From NCBI GenBank assembly GCA_022885665.1, contig JAGQDJ010000064.1, positions 1 to 64,000 on the forward strand: 64,000 nucleotides of DNA, read 5' to 3'. Positions 22,995 to 35,400 of the stretch are shown in pieces (position 1 is the first letter of the stretch; every line of letters starts with the position of its first letter). Under the pieces are notes generated by a model, which searched no databases, was not told the DNA's origin, and worked only from the letters and a program-made list of their open reading frames with translations. The DNA comes from Triops longicaudatus (taxonomy: Eukaryota > Arthropoda > Branchiopoda > Notostraca > Triopsidae). The position numbers and the translations under genes were made by a program.

Positions 22995-25900
22995 GTGAGT
23001 GAACGGGTTTGCGAATAAAATAAATAAACGTAAATATAAAAGACATGAGAATGATACCGCATGGAAATAAAATTCAAACTTATAGCGTAAAAATATGCAT
23101 ACATTTTCTATAAAGAGCAAGGTTAAAAGTTCACAATAGTCTACCATAAATGGGTCCAAAAGTGAACTATAACTTACAGTCTTAGCAAGTGTACAAAAGC
23201 GTAGGACAAAGAAGGAAAGAAGGCATATAGGAAAAATATTGTAATGTATACAACGTACAAATTTCAAAGGTAGAGTTGTCTGTATTTAGCAAAGTCCTCT
23301 TATAAGTCCACGGCAAGAATAGTAATAATGTTGAAAAATAGAAATGTTGACATAATTCAGCTTCAAAATGTTCACTGAACTCAACGTTTTCCTGCGTGAT
23401 GTTCGGGAGCTAATTGAAGTTATGTCCTTGAAATATTTACCGGAAGGTTAGTGAATGAAAATGGTGTGATTTCGATCTCGGAATCTTTTTTGGTGTGTTG
23501 ATTTGCGCGTTTACTGGAATGGGGTCAATTAACTGTAGCGAATTGCTGCGGTGGAATTGGTCGTTAAAAGAAGAATAGCTGCAATTAGTAGATAAAACTG
23601 CGTCTGTTAATTAAGAATTGAAATGAGTCGTTCAGTACCATTTTTCTTGAAGCGTAACGGGATTCATTTGTGAAGTTAATTAGCATTGTACTTACTACTG
23701 CATAAAAACCAATTTCAATTCAGAATTGAAGAATTCGGCTATGTCCAAAAAATAGGCTTCTTAGTAAAAACTTTCTAAGTTTTTGGGCCTAATGTTTGGG
23801 TTTTTCGATTGTAACTCTTTAAAAAAGTTATTGGCTCACGAGTAAGCATATCGAACTTTTTTATAATTGGATTAGAAGAGGAGTAAAGAACAATATTGTT
23901 TCTGGGTAAGGTATATTGATTCAACCTACTGTCAAACAGATCGATAGGTCGTTGTCCTTTGATGCGGGATTTTCTTCGAGAAAGCTTTACCTCGCTTTCT
24001 AGATATTGAGTTTTCCGCGTAATTTTGTAAAAACTAACTTAAAACGTCTTTTTGTTTGGAGGTGGGTACTATTTTGTGCTGTGCAATACTGTAAATATAC
24101 GTGTACTACTTGGATGAGGTTACATTTTTATTGAAAAATAGCAAAGGACTGGGCAGCGATGTAAATTCTAAACATGTGACCCTTTGAAAAATGTTTAAAA
24201 TTTCTCACAGTTTGTATGTGTTGTAATACGAGACAACTTTAGAAGCCATGTGAGTTAATTTTAACGATGAAACAGCATCTTTTTCCATTGAATGGACTAT
24301 AAAAGAAACGAAGGTCACGTGTTGTACTTGAGGCAACATTTGGGTTAAAGGACTTGGCAAAATCATTTTCGCTGCCTCTGTGAAATTTTGCCAGAGGTGA
24401 ATGAGAACAAGTGACTCGCTCTAATTGACACCCAGAAGGCACGAAGATGCTTATTTACTATCGGAGTTCCCATTTTTGGGGAAGCTCTTGTAGCCCTTGG
24501 TAAGCTAGGGATAATACAAATAATAAAAATCGTTTTGAAATTAAGTTTCCATTAACGTTTTCAACTTGAAAGCTTGAGGGGGTCACAGAATATATTAAAT
24601 GAATGAGATGGTGTAAGTGTCACGATGAGTAGAAACCCATAGAATTATGTACGGAAATAGTTTTTGAAAGACACAATTTTTCTCAGATTGGTGGAAATGA
24701 ACATAATTAAGGTTTTGTAATTCCAGTTATCTTATCTTTAGTACTCATAACTGTTTACGAGTCAGTAAACTTCTTCTTTGGTAGATGTGCAGAATCATTG
24801 GCATAAAAGCGAAATGAATGACGCGGAAAGTGTTGGAAGCTTTTACGAAGTTTTGAAGCATTTATGTGGACAATAAGCTTTCAACATTTTGTTCGGCGGG
24901 TTCATTTTAATTGCAAATCTTAGAATTTGCGGAAGAGGGGAATACTTAAGGATAATTTGCATTTGTTAAGTACATACTTCAAAATTTCACATGTTTCTCA
25001 TTTTTCATGTATTTCACGTCAAACCGACGACGACTTTTACTTTCAAATAACTTTAAATGAAAGCCAATTGAGTGTTTTCTTTTTCTTGCCTAATATCTTG
25101 TCAGTCAGATTTATGAAAAGTAACTTTATTAATTTTAGACTAAAAAAATAATCCTTTCTTCAAATTTGGTGGCAAATTAAAAAGCTAGGCGTTTGACGTA
25201 AGACTTACTTTAATGTATTTGTGTTTACCGGATACTCGTAAGCAACGGTCGGACTCACATGCGTTGGACCAAACATCCGTTAGCCTCTCCATTAGATACG
25301 GCGAACAGTGCGGCAAAATCCATTCTGCTGAAGGAGACTGGTGTACAAAAAGTTGACGTCCCTATCCCCTTCTACCTTTCGTAAACAAACCCTTTATTGC
25401 CAAAAAAAAAAGAAAATTTTTGAGGACGAACAAAACGTTCATCCTCGAAAATTCTCGAAAATAATTAGAAGTAGTAGCCCGTGTTCCGAGCCTTTCAAAT
25501 TAAGCGGATTGTATTGTATTCTTTCGAGTATGATGAAAACTAGATGCGGTTGCTGCTTAATTAACTGTTCTTCATTCCTACAATTTAAATTCCTTTTTTA
25601 CGACTTTACCGTGTAATTCATTACAGAACGAGCTACGACTTAAACATTTACTCCAGCAAATGAAGTTACTTTACTTGCAACCCTCTCGACGTTTCCAGAC
25701 TTGCTAACAACGAAGTTTTAGTACCCTTTCAGGGATTCCAAACAAGTTTTCATAACCCTCGTACCGTGCAACAAAGAACGGTAGAAAGGGGTGGCAGGAA
25801 AACCCCATGAGCGTTAACGATATGCAAGCACTCGACTACAATATGCAAGTAATACGGTATTGTACGGTACTAGTACGAAAGTTCGTAAGGTGAAAAGTTT

Positions 25901-27105
25901 TGGCACACCTCGGACCCATTTTAACCCCGGGGAATTTCCCTCCTGGTATGAAGTGGGACAGGGAAGAAAAGACGAAAAGGAAGGGTGAATATAGAGTGGG
26001 TTGTAATTTGCAAGGCAAACGAAACGACGCCGGAGACGACGTGATTTTTACTTCGTTTTTGTTGAGCCTCACAGGCATTGAACGTGTTATGCATCCCGGG
26101 TTCCGCTTCTGGGTTTCTCTGCCGCCCATATTCACCCATAGAAACGAGAAGAATACAGGTTCGTTTATATGCAAAAGAGGCAAGACAGCAAAACATAAGC
26201 AGTCAACAAAGGTCTGGGAGAAAGAACCAGAAGGGGAGAAAAAATGTACAGAAAAAGGAAGGAAATATGCGTTACCAAATAAATTTGGAAAATGATGCGG
26301 TTGTTGATGTTATTACCGGCCGAATCGGGAGCTTAAAAGCTTGTTGCCGTATTATTACACGGAATGGTAGGAGAAACTCGAAGCGTGAATGCAAGTAAAC
26401 AGGATCATTTATAATGTACAGCTCTTTATAGCAGCTCTTTCAGTTCGACAAACTCTGCCATTAATGGAAAAGATGAAGGTGCTGATCAAAGTTCTTTAAA
26501 ATGTGAAGAATTTTTTTAAGCCAGTTGCGAAGATTATGCTTCGCGTTTGTACAGTTCATTTTTTCCAATATTCGAGAAAACAGGGTCCTTTTGAGTTGAC
26601 TGCAGTACAGGGTTTTTTGTAGAGTTAAACGAGTTAAGTTTGCGTGAACCGAATTTTGTAAAAATAAAAAATAAATCAAGAAAATATGTTCCGGTTAAAA
26701 TAAAATAAAATACAACTGAATAAAGAAGCATAGGCGGACATAATTACCGCGCTTATTCAATGCGCAAGTCAAGCGTTGAATCTTTCACAAATTTAGCCAA
26801 CTTTACCTCCTTTTTTGTTCCTTCTTAAAATTTCCGAAAAAAAAGAGACGCACTAATGAACTTCCAAGTGGCCATTCATTTCCTAACCACGCCCAGTAAA
26901 CTAATTCCGTGCCGTTTTGCCGCTTACTTAGCTCGGATAGTAATTTTTGTTTATTTTTAATAGCCCTGTGAATATTTTACGCAACACTCAACACTTTTAA
27001 CACCTGCGAACCTTTAAAGGTCAAAGCAGGTAGAAAGATGTTTGGATACTTTGTAACCGCCAAGCCAGATACTATGAAAGTTTCCTATATTTAAACTGGG
27101 AAATC

Positions 27106-27137
27106 ATATTAATAACAATAAATATTAATAACAATAA
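27106..27137. repeat. Perfect tandem duplication, 16-bp unit
   Basis: Two head-to-tail copies of ATATTAATAACAATAA in AT-rich sequence. Confidence 0.9.
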
Positions 27138-27327
27138 AATGAAAAAAAAATATTTAAAAAAACTTATGTAATAGGTGAGAAAATGGAGCAAAAAAAATAC
27201 TTTAAGCCTTTGAGTTCACCTACGTATACAATTAGAGGAATATTTATAAATTTAACAGGGCTATCCACAGGAAAGTACGGAATGTATTTTTAGCGCATGA
27301 CAGTCAGATAACAAAAATGTTGGTGGA

Positions 27328-27368
27328 CATAAAGCATGAACATACAGCATGTATGTTCATGATTTATG
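27328..27368. repeat. Near-perfect 19-bp inverted repeat with 3-base loop
   Basis: The left arm 27328-27346 (CATAAAGCATGAACATACA) pairs with 27350-27368 with one mismatch, around the loop GCA. The inner 12 bp (CATGAACATACA / TGTATGTTCATG) are perfect. The stem is too short for a typical microRNA precursor. Confidence 0.9.
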
Positions 27369-29161
27369 CTACTCTGTGAATGCAGTTTATATGAGATGTT
27401 TTATTGCACGGTTCATTGAGTACATTAGCCATGTTGTTATGGGAAAGGAAAGAAAATAGCGGTAACAATGAATCTGGATCAGCTTACAAAGTGGGAAGCG
27501 TTTAAAAAGTAATCGTACCTTTTTAGACGAGCTCAGGTTTTCGACCTTGGGATTGGACTTGGTAACCATAGTAATGCATTTAGCTTTACTTGTATGTGTA
27601 GATGTTCAGTTTAAAAATAAATGAAGTGTTAAGAGCCTTTTGTCAGTGGGAGGAATTCCAATTCCTACCCGGGAAATATCCTTGTTTACTAACGATTCTG
27701 AGTAAAAAGAAAGACGAGAGCTCACGGAGTTCCATGGACTAGCTGTGTATAGCCTACTAGGTGCCACCTTTTGTTACGTTCTTTAGAATTCGGAGCTTCT
27801 TTTAGCACCCGAGTGAAGGCTTTTCTTTCGAAAGGAGAATCCGGATTGCTCGAGAAAAAAGTTAGAAGAAGGAAATCGTTTTGGAAGTCCTTGGAAAACG
27901 TCCGAGCAGTCTTCACAGGTCTCAAGAGACTTAACGTGGAATTGACGGATTTATTGGACGTCGTAGCGGAGTTTGTAGGTGGCGTCAGGCGGAGTTTGTC
28001 AAGCCTATTTGGAACGTATGAACTTTCGGAAGTGCGAGGGCGTCAAGCTTTTTTAATTCCTGTGTTTTCTAGCGACCGAGTATAGAATGAAATGTATAAT
28101 TATGAAGAATCACTTGAAGAATCCTTCACAAGTTGGTAGTTTCTGGTTTTTAGACGCTTTTAATATTTATTTCTTTATCATTTTGTTTGGTTTGAGACTT
28201 GAGATTAGGGTGTATTTAATAAAGAATTATAGTTTGTTTTTATTCGCGAAAAAAAACTTGAAGCTTGGTTATTTATTTTCCTAAGTCATAGTACTCCATA
28301 GAAAATACCATACGCGTATTTCCGTGGAATAGTCTTACCTCGTCGTAGGCGTTTTCGTGAGAATTCATTCGTCGCGTAAATCGTGCACCCCTCCGTAATT
28401 GTTTTTAGCTGTGTCAGTGAAGAGCCAACTAGAGCTCATCCAGTGGGCGTAAGCCATCGAACGTTAGAATTCCTGCGCTCTTAATCTTTCGCTGTCGTCA
28501 CGGAAAAATTCCTTTGCCACACTTATTGTCCTACTTCCCTCAACCGCCAGCTCCTCCTACGTCCTATTCTTCTTCTATCGAGAAAATCTTGGCAGTATTG
28601 TCTTGCAACGCTGACCTAAAAGGAATAGCAAAGCGTAGCAAATGAATTCATTTCCCTTCACGGAACAACAGAATCCTTAGGCTTTTTTTCTTCTTTTCTT
28701 GAGCTCTTACGTAGACCACGCTCAATCAATAGCACACCAGGACCGCCAAACGCAAGTGAAGCTTATGAGACTGCAGAGCTTGATCTCAGCCTACGCAAAA
28801 TGTCGATTTTGTGAAGTCAGAGAAAAAGGAGTAATAAAGAAAAAAGTTAGTTACTCGGTATTCTTTCGTCGTTCGAAGAATAGTCAACTTGAAAAGCCTT
28901 CAGCACAGAAAAACCGAAACCCTATATCCATGTCGGAGCCCGTAGCAACCGTCTAACAATGCGTTCGTGATATTCGTACTTGTGTACGCTTTTCAACCTA
29001 AGTGTTAGTGTGAAATTGATAAGAAAGAAAAAGAGCGTTTATGTGTCCTTTGTTTCCTCCAAAGCTCTCCACGTGGAGCTGTTACCAAGTCGAATAGAAG
29101 TATAATAAAATACGCTTAAATGTAAGTATTAGTTAGTACAATACTAATGCAAGAATGTAGG

Positions 29162-29431
29162 CTCCCATAAGGTCCACTTTAATCCTCAAGAAATGTTGTC
29201 AAATCCCAAAGTGTTCTCAGCAATTGTTCAATTTATGGAAGCAGCCAACGTCTTGTAAATAACTCCCCCTTCCTACCTCCCCCCTCCCTTTTTCCCTTTC
29301 CCCAAGTGTACTAAGTACACTTTTCTTTTGGTTCATATGTTTGTTATTTAAGTTATTTTTGTGTTTCCCTTGACTGTATATAACAGTTTTACCGCAATAG
29401 GCGAAAGCCTACGCGGTCAGTCAATAAAAAA
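29162..29431 (+). mobile_element. 5'-truncated LINE (non-LTR retrotransposon) with target-site duplications
   Basis: A 270-bp insertion bounded by an 11-bp direct repeat, AAGAATGTAGG, at 29151-29161 and 29432-29442. The right copy directly follows an AATAAA and short A-run. The interior begins with 31 open codons ending at TAA 29256-29258. The final residues, EMLSNPKVFSAIVQFMEAANVL, split here as EMLSNPKVFSAIVQF and MEAANVL, resemble the C terminus of LINE ORF2 proteins with a terminal RNase H region (pattern L-x-x-P ... F-(I/L/M)-x-x-x-x-(L)). A pyrimidine-rich 3' region follows, then a hairpin TAGGC-GAAA-GCCTA at about 29398-29412 just before the tail. Terminal stem-loops are commonly what the reverse transcriptase recognises. 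The clade is not certain (I/Jockey-like is a guess). Confidence 0.78.
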
Positions 29432-32400
29432 AAGAATGTAGGATAAGAGCAATAAATCCCATAAATAAGTTCAGTGACAAACGGCGAAATATATTGGAAT
29501 AAACACAAACAAGGTTACTGAACTAGTAGCCTACTAATAATTGTAAATATCATAAAAAGTTTATATTTAACTTCGCTAACCGTTGGAAAACATCAGTCAA
29601 TATTATCTCCGAATGACACTGTCCGAGTGACGCTGTGTGAATCACACGAACGAAAAAGATGAAAATAAAAAATTCCAAGTCAGGAAATTATTTATTAAAC
29701 TTCAATAACAATAATTTTATTAATTGATACCGATAAGCACATAAGACATATTAGACACAGTTTTAGTTCTTTTCCTTGATTATTTGGTAAACTCAAGTCA
29801 GCCTCAGGAAAGTTAATAAGGCTTTTATGATTTGGCAAGTGCAGTTTATTCGGCTCATGGAATCACGATGCAATTTACTACATATAGTACAAGCAGAATG
29901 TGAATTACAGGGTGAGCGGTTATTCTGCTGTACATTTAGGAAGATTTCCTGTACAACATCCAACGTTGCACTCTTGTATTATTGCGTTCTAAGGAAACAA
30001 GGGAAAAGTAAGGCTTAAATTAATCTTCTTTGGTCAGCCGAAAATCCTTCCGGAAAAGAGGCTGGGCTGATAATCTTGAAAGCGAAGCAGAGCGCGTGGA
30101 GCTCGCTGGGTGACAGGATATTTTGCGAGGGCTTAGAATCAATAAGCCATCAAGCGTGTAGGGTACGTACACAGTACTTTTGAAGTCCAGACTTGGAACC
30201 AAGGGGATATCTCTTACGCTTCCATGCACACATACTGTACGCCCCGAATGAGCCGAAAACCCCAAGTGGCACGTGACCTAAGAATTAAACATGAGTTTTT
30301 CGCCTTCATTTTACTGGTGCCGTTTCGAGCGCTCTCTTGAGGCGCAATGTACTTATATAAGCAAAACAGGGAGAGATGAAGAGAAGGGAGTAGTAAAAAG
30401 AGATATAAATTACTGCCTACCAGTGTGTGGCAGATACGCTGGTACGATGATCGAGGATCGGATAACATGTCACTCTCATAATGTAACAACGCGTTATACT
30501 TCCGATACCTGTCACTTTAGATGCGATTGAAGGTAGTGCGAGCACGTAATACGAGAAAAAACTTGCTGATCCTCTATCCGAGAGGATATGTTTCCTCCCT
30601 TCTTGGAAGATTCTGGAAAGATTCGGTCGTTCCGCTAGGTGAGGGAAAAAAACGATAGCCAACAAGACCAAGGAGGCAGTCTAGACATACAGCGCCAAGG
30701 CAACAATCGAATTTTCGCTATTGCGTCTTACGACACAATTTCGGGTGTTGGAGACCTTTCGCGTTGCACTTCGTAAGACTCGGGAAAAATTGTTCGGAGA
30801 ATTGTACTGATGTTTATTAGGTTTTAGTACCTTGGTAACAGTCCCTGGTAGCAACGAAAATAAGCAGGACGGAGCGGAATTACACTCTTGATTTCGCAAC
30901 TACGCTGCAGCTAGTTGAAAGCAACTGAAAAGATATAAGAATCCATAAATGAGCAATCAATACCCCCATTAGGGGTAGGCGCATGGGAGGATCCTGTAGT
31001 ATGAAAAGTCAACGAACGACCGTACTACAATTACAATATATTGCATATTTAACCTGAACAACTTAACACGTTAGGTCTATACGAAGAAAGAAAAAAATAA
31101 GTGTAAAAATATAAAAATACATATTAAATAAAATTAATTAAAATTAAATTAAAAGCTTAAGACTTTTTAAAGAAAATGTGAATATGGTGTTCGTAAAATA
31201 ACCATCAAAGTACATGTAAAGTAACTAATGAAGGACGTTATAATGGATAAGTTATTAGAAATAAATGTGCTAATTCGGTGTTACGTGACGTGGTACTTCA
31301 CTAAAGCGTGGCACATCTGTAGGTGAAACGGATCTTTCGCAAGTTTATTAACCATTTAGTCAATGTTGCAAGCAAATTGTAGAAAAGGTGCAGTGTAATG
31401 TGACTTATCCATCCATTTATCCCTTCTTCTTCCCACTGAAGCGATTGTACCCAAGAAATTGTGAAATCTGTTAAATCAGTTACGAAATTTTTGTGGTGAA
31501 ATAGTTTGAAAAGACGAAGTGCATGATGACAGGGGAAGAAAAGCGATGGCGATTTAGATATTATCCCGAAAAGTTCGCTAGATTACACTCGCATAAAGAA
31601 AAAAAGAAATGTTTTGTCCCTAATCTTTAGGACCACGATCTGATGGGGTGGAAAAGAATACCAACCACCTTCTACCCCTCCTACATTTTCCTAGCATAAT
31701 GGGTTGCCCTCCTATGGTGATACGGATTTTTAGTACTGGAATAAATTCCCGGCTCGATAATTCTTTTGGCTCCCAGCGTCGCCCTTCGATCGCCCTTTCG
31801 TTTCCAAGTGCAATTCACCCCTCGTTTTTTTCTTACGATTATTTTTCGTCCATCACCCATTCACACACCATCTTCATTTTTATGACTACTTCTCCCTCCC
31901 CCCGTGTCCTTTTTCCCTTTCTTCTTTCAAGTTCAATTCTTTTTCGCCCCCGTTTACTATTCATAGCCCAGAAAAATGGAGCTTCTGGATATAAGAACTA
32001 AAATTGCAAAAAGCACTTGGAAAACTTTATAAGGAAGCCCACAACAGCGTGTGAGATCGTGGGTTTGCCTATCCGCCGTAATTTGTTTCAACGTTGCAAA
32101 CACAATTTTCCCCTTCGCATTAGGCATTTTAATCCATTTCATTTTCTTTGTAATGTAAACAGTTTACACAAAAAAATAGTAGTTATGCATATTTCAATTT
32201 TCAAATTTCAAAGTACGCAATTTGAATTAAGAAGAAAAAATGCACATACATAAATTCGTATTTGACAGTAACTTTTAAGCGTACTAGCCATACATGAGTA
32301 CAGTAGAGCTTTATTATTACAGACCAATTTCGTGCTGTCATACGTACAGTAATCCAAAATTTTATGCTATAGGACCGAAATACGTGTTGACGTAATTTTG

Positions 32401-35400
32401 GTAAGGATTGTTAGAATTATTAGTAGGATTACGCTGTGATTCAGAAAGTCACCATCTGCTGAAACCAATAGCAATCCTGGTAGATTCGCTTATGGCTGTT
32501 ATGCGTATTTTCCGTGGAGAATATATGTGTATTTTCCTATGAATGGGTTAATTCGGTTAGTATATTTAGTATCGGGTTGGGGGACGAGTAATGAACATAT
32601 TGTTCGATGGGTGGATAGCCTTGCTAGTGTCACTAATGTAATGGAGAAAGGATGTAGGAAAATTTGTCAGGGTTGGAGATTTTGTCCCCTTCTTCCACCC
32701 TTTCTCCCTTTTGTATCGCCAGCAGGAGAGAACGAACTTAATCAGCAAGCAGAGTGTGCTAACAAGACATCCAGCATCACTGGTATATTTTCTGACTTCC
32801 AAGTTTTATCCCTTTCAGTCTTGTATGCTCGTTTGCTGTGCGTCTCGACGCACCGGCTACACGTCACGTTTGCATCCCTCTTGGCTTATTGGTTATGGAT
32901 GAGAAGGGATTTGGGGACCTTGTTTGTGACTCATAAAGCAAAATACACACGAGAGGAAGGCAAGAAAGTAGAGCCGTTTCAGTTGAACGGGTTATTTAAG
33001 ACAGCAAGCACATGTAACAAGTAAAATGAGGTTTCTTAACGCCGGAAAATGAGAAAGAGAAACGAGGAGAAAAAGAAAAAATGGCAATGAGAAATCTTGA
33101 ATATCTCGTAAAAAAGCAAAGAAAAGCTGCAAAGGGGCAGGAATTTTCTACTTCTAGTTTTACTTTATGTGCTGCTAAAATTTGCAGTTCGATCTTTCTT
33201 TTAAATAGTTTTTTGGACTGCTATAGGGGAAAGGGTTCTGCTAATTAGTTACTGGCTAATTGTTGGTGGAAAGATTGTGTATCTGCGTTGAGGAACTCAT
33301 GACGAAATAAAAAGTGCAGCTGTTGGAGATTTGATTTGTAAGTAACAAAGCTGAAAGCACGGAGTAAAGGGAAAGTGAACTGGAGATTGTCGTTAAGATA
33401 AATATTTTAGCTGTTTGTAAAGATAATGGGTTAGTAATTAATTCAAGCGTAGGAAGGGGGTCGTCGAGTTAACGATCAACACTGTTCTGTTCTTGACTTT
33501 CTAAGAGAAATATCTCTGCTGAGCTTCCTTCCTCCCTTTCTCGCTTAAGCTCTTGTAGATCAACTGAAAATGACAAGACGTATCTAGAAACCCATCTAGC
33601 ACGTTCTTATGAGGGTGAATGTTGAGGGTAATAGGGTAAAACGGAGAAAGAATTACCAGTGCATTATTACTGTACTTGAAAGGCTTGAGAAATTTTCAAA
33701 AAGAAGGGCTGAATTACTGTTATTTTTTTCATAATTTTGTGTCGAAGATGCGGCGTACGCATTAATGGCTATTAAGCAACTTCGAAGTTTCACTCGAAAC
33801 ATGTTATTACAAAAGAGGAACTTTGATTTGTCTCAGAATTCATTCTTGATCAACAGGAGTATGGAATAACGAATTAATACTCTGTGCGACTGGAGAAATC
33901 AGGGAAAAGGCGTATTTGTATGCGTACTGCCTGCTAGCGTTAGATGTCCAAAGATTAAAAATGCACAGTACAACTTCTCGACCCATAACTGTTAAGAAGT
34001 AACAGTTTCTTTTAAAGAAGTTTTCCAGAGTCATTGAAATTTTGAAGCAGTTTGAAAGACACCAGTTTGACTTCGTATTTTCAAGGAAACCGAAAAATTT
34101 TTAAAGATCTAGATTGTCCTGAGATTTTTTTTTACATAGTCTAATCCTTGAGTCAGGTTAAAAATAAGCTTCTAGGCAGTGTAATAGTCTGAACGAGAGC
34201 AAGTTTTCCTTCTGGCAAGGCAATTTTTATGAGAACATGAGCCAAAAACTAGGCGACGTTAAATATGTTAACCATGATCGATGCAGGAAAAATATGAAAA
34301 GAAGCTCTTAGAAGCCGACAGAAGAACCTTAAGACCCACATATCGACTGCTGGATGGTTTTTATAGCCAGTTTTCGTCTTTTTAATTTTAGCTCACCTCC
34401 ATAAAGAAAGGGTTGTCTGCAGCGGATACTGCTCTAGTTAAATATGGTAATGTTATTATAATTTTTGTAGTGATTTTAGTAGTTTTTTTTTAACCTTCGA
34501 TTACTTTGGTTTTATCTTTCATTCCACCCTACTATAAACTTAGTACTAATTAGTAAATCTGTATAAGCATTTTGCCAAGTTTTCAAAAATGAACTTTAGT
34601 TAGAGATAACTTTAAAATGCAAGTTGGAACATTTTTACAAAATAGGCGAAACTGTGAGGAAAACCTGTGAAACTTTAGTCGCTTCGAAGCTCATTTTTTT
34701 TAATGTAGGAAACAACCAGGGTTGTGCGGGCTTGCACTTATCCCGGACTTAAGCCAGAATTAAGCCTATTTTTTACAATTGTCAGAATTGATCAATTCCG
34801 ACAAGCCTTTTTTGTAATGAGTTGAGCTTGCACTTCGAGCTGCAAGCTAGCTGTTAGGCACGAAGTAGGAAAGTAGTTGGACTTCGACTTTTAGGGTTTT
34901 GGGATTTTCTAGAAAAGTGGCAATTTCTTTCTAAAAAAAATTTCTTTGGAAGAAGTAATAGTTTTCTCAGAATAAGGTTCTCAAAATTATGTTTCCACTG
35001 TAGGCATAATGCAGTAGCCCTTTACTTTAGAAAATAAGCAAAGCTACGAGGAGCTCTCACAGGTTTCTTAGGTTTCCCAGAAATGTACCGGAAGTGCTTA
35101 ACCATCAGCTTCCAAATAAGTCAGTAAGATGTGTTCTAATCAAGCATTCAACATCAGAATCTTGTGTACATGGAGTCACTCGTTTACAAGCAATGGCGAA
35201 CTTTTCAAATCATTTGTCAGGAATTAAACTTTAATTGAACCCGAGTGAGAGGAAGCATATGGGGCTTGAACTTGGAACTGAAGTTGCTCCTGCCGCAAAA
35301 ATGTTATCTCGGATTTTGATTTGCAATTTCGTTTTTAATGACAAGAATTTGGACTTGTCTAAATCCTTCTTTTTCTTTGGACTTAAGAACAATCGTAGAA

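Noticed and set aside
25836..26398. Several overlapping frames of about 90-130 codons on both strands
   Set aside because: They overlap each other on opposite strands and show no domain. They arise from a locally GC-richer stretch with few stops.
27771..28085. 104-codon frame with a regular-looking composition (KKVRRRKSFWKSL ... LLDVVAEFVGG)
   Set aside because: Looks more protein-like than its surroundings, but I recognise no family, no acceptor or donor in suitable phase, and no partner exon. Worth a database search, not an annotation.
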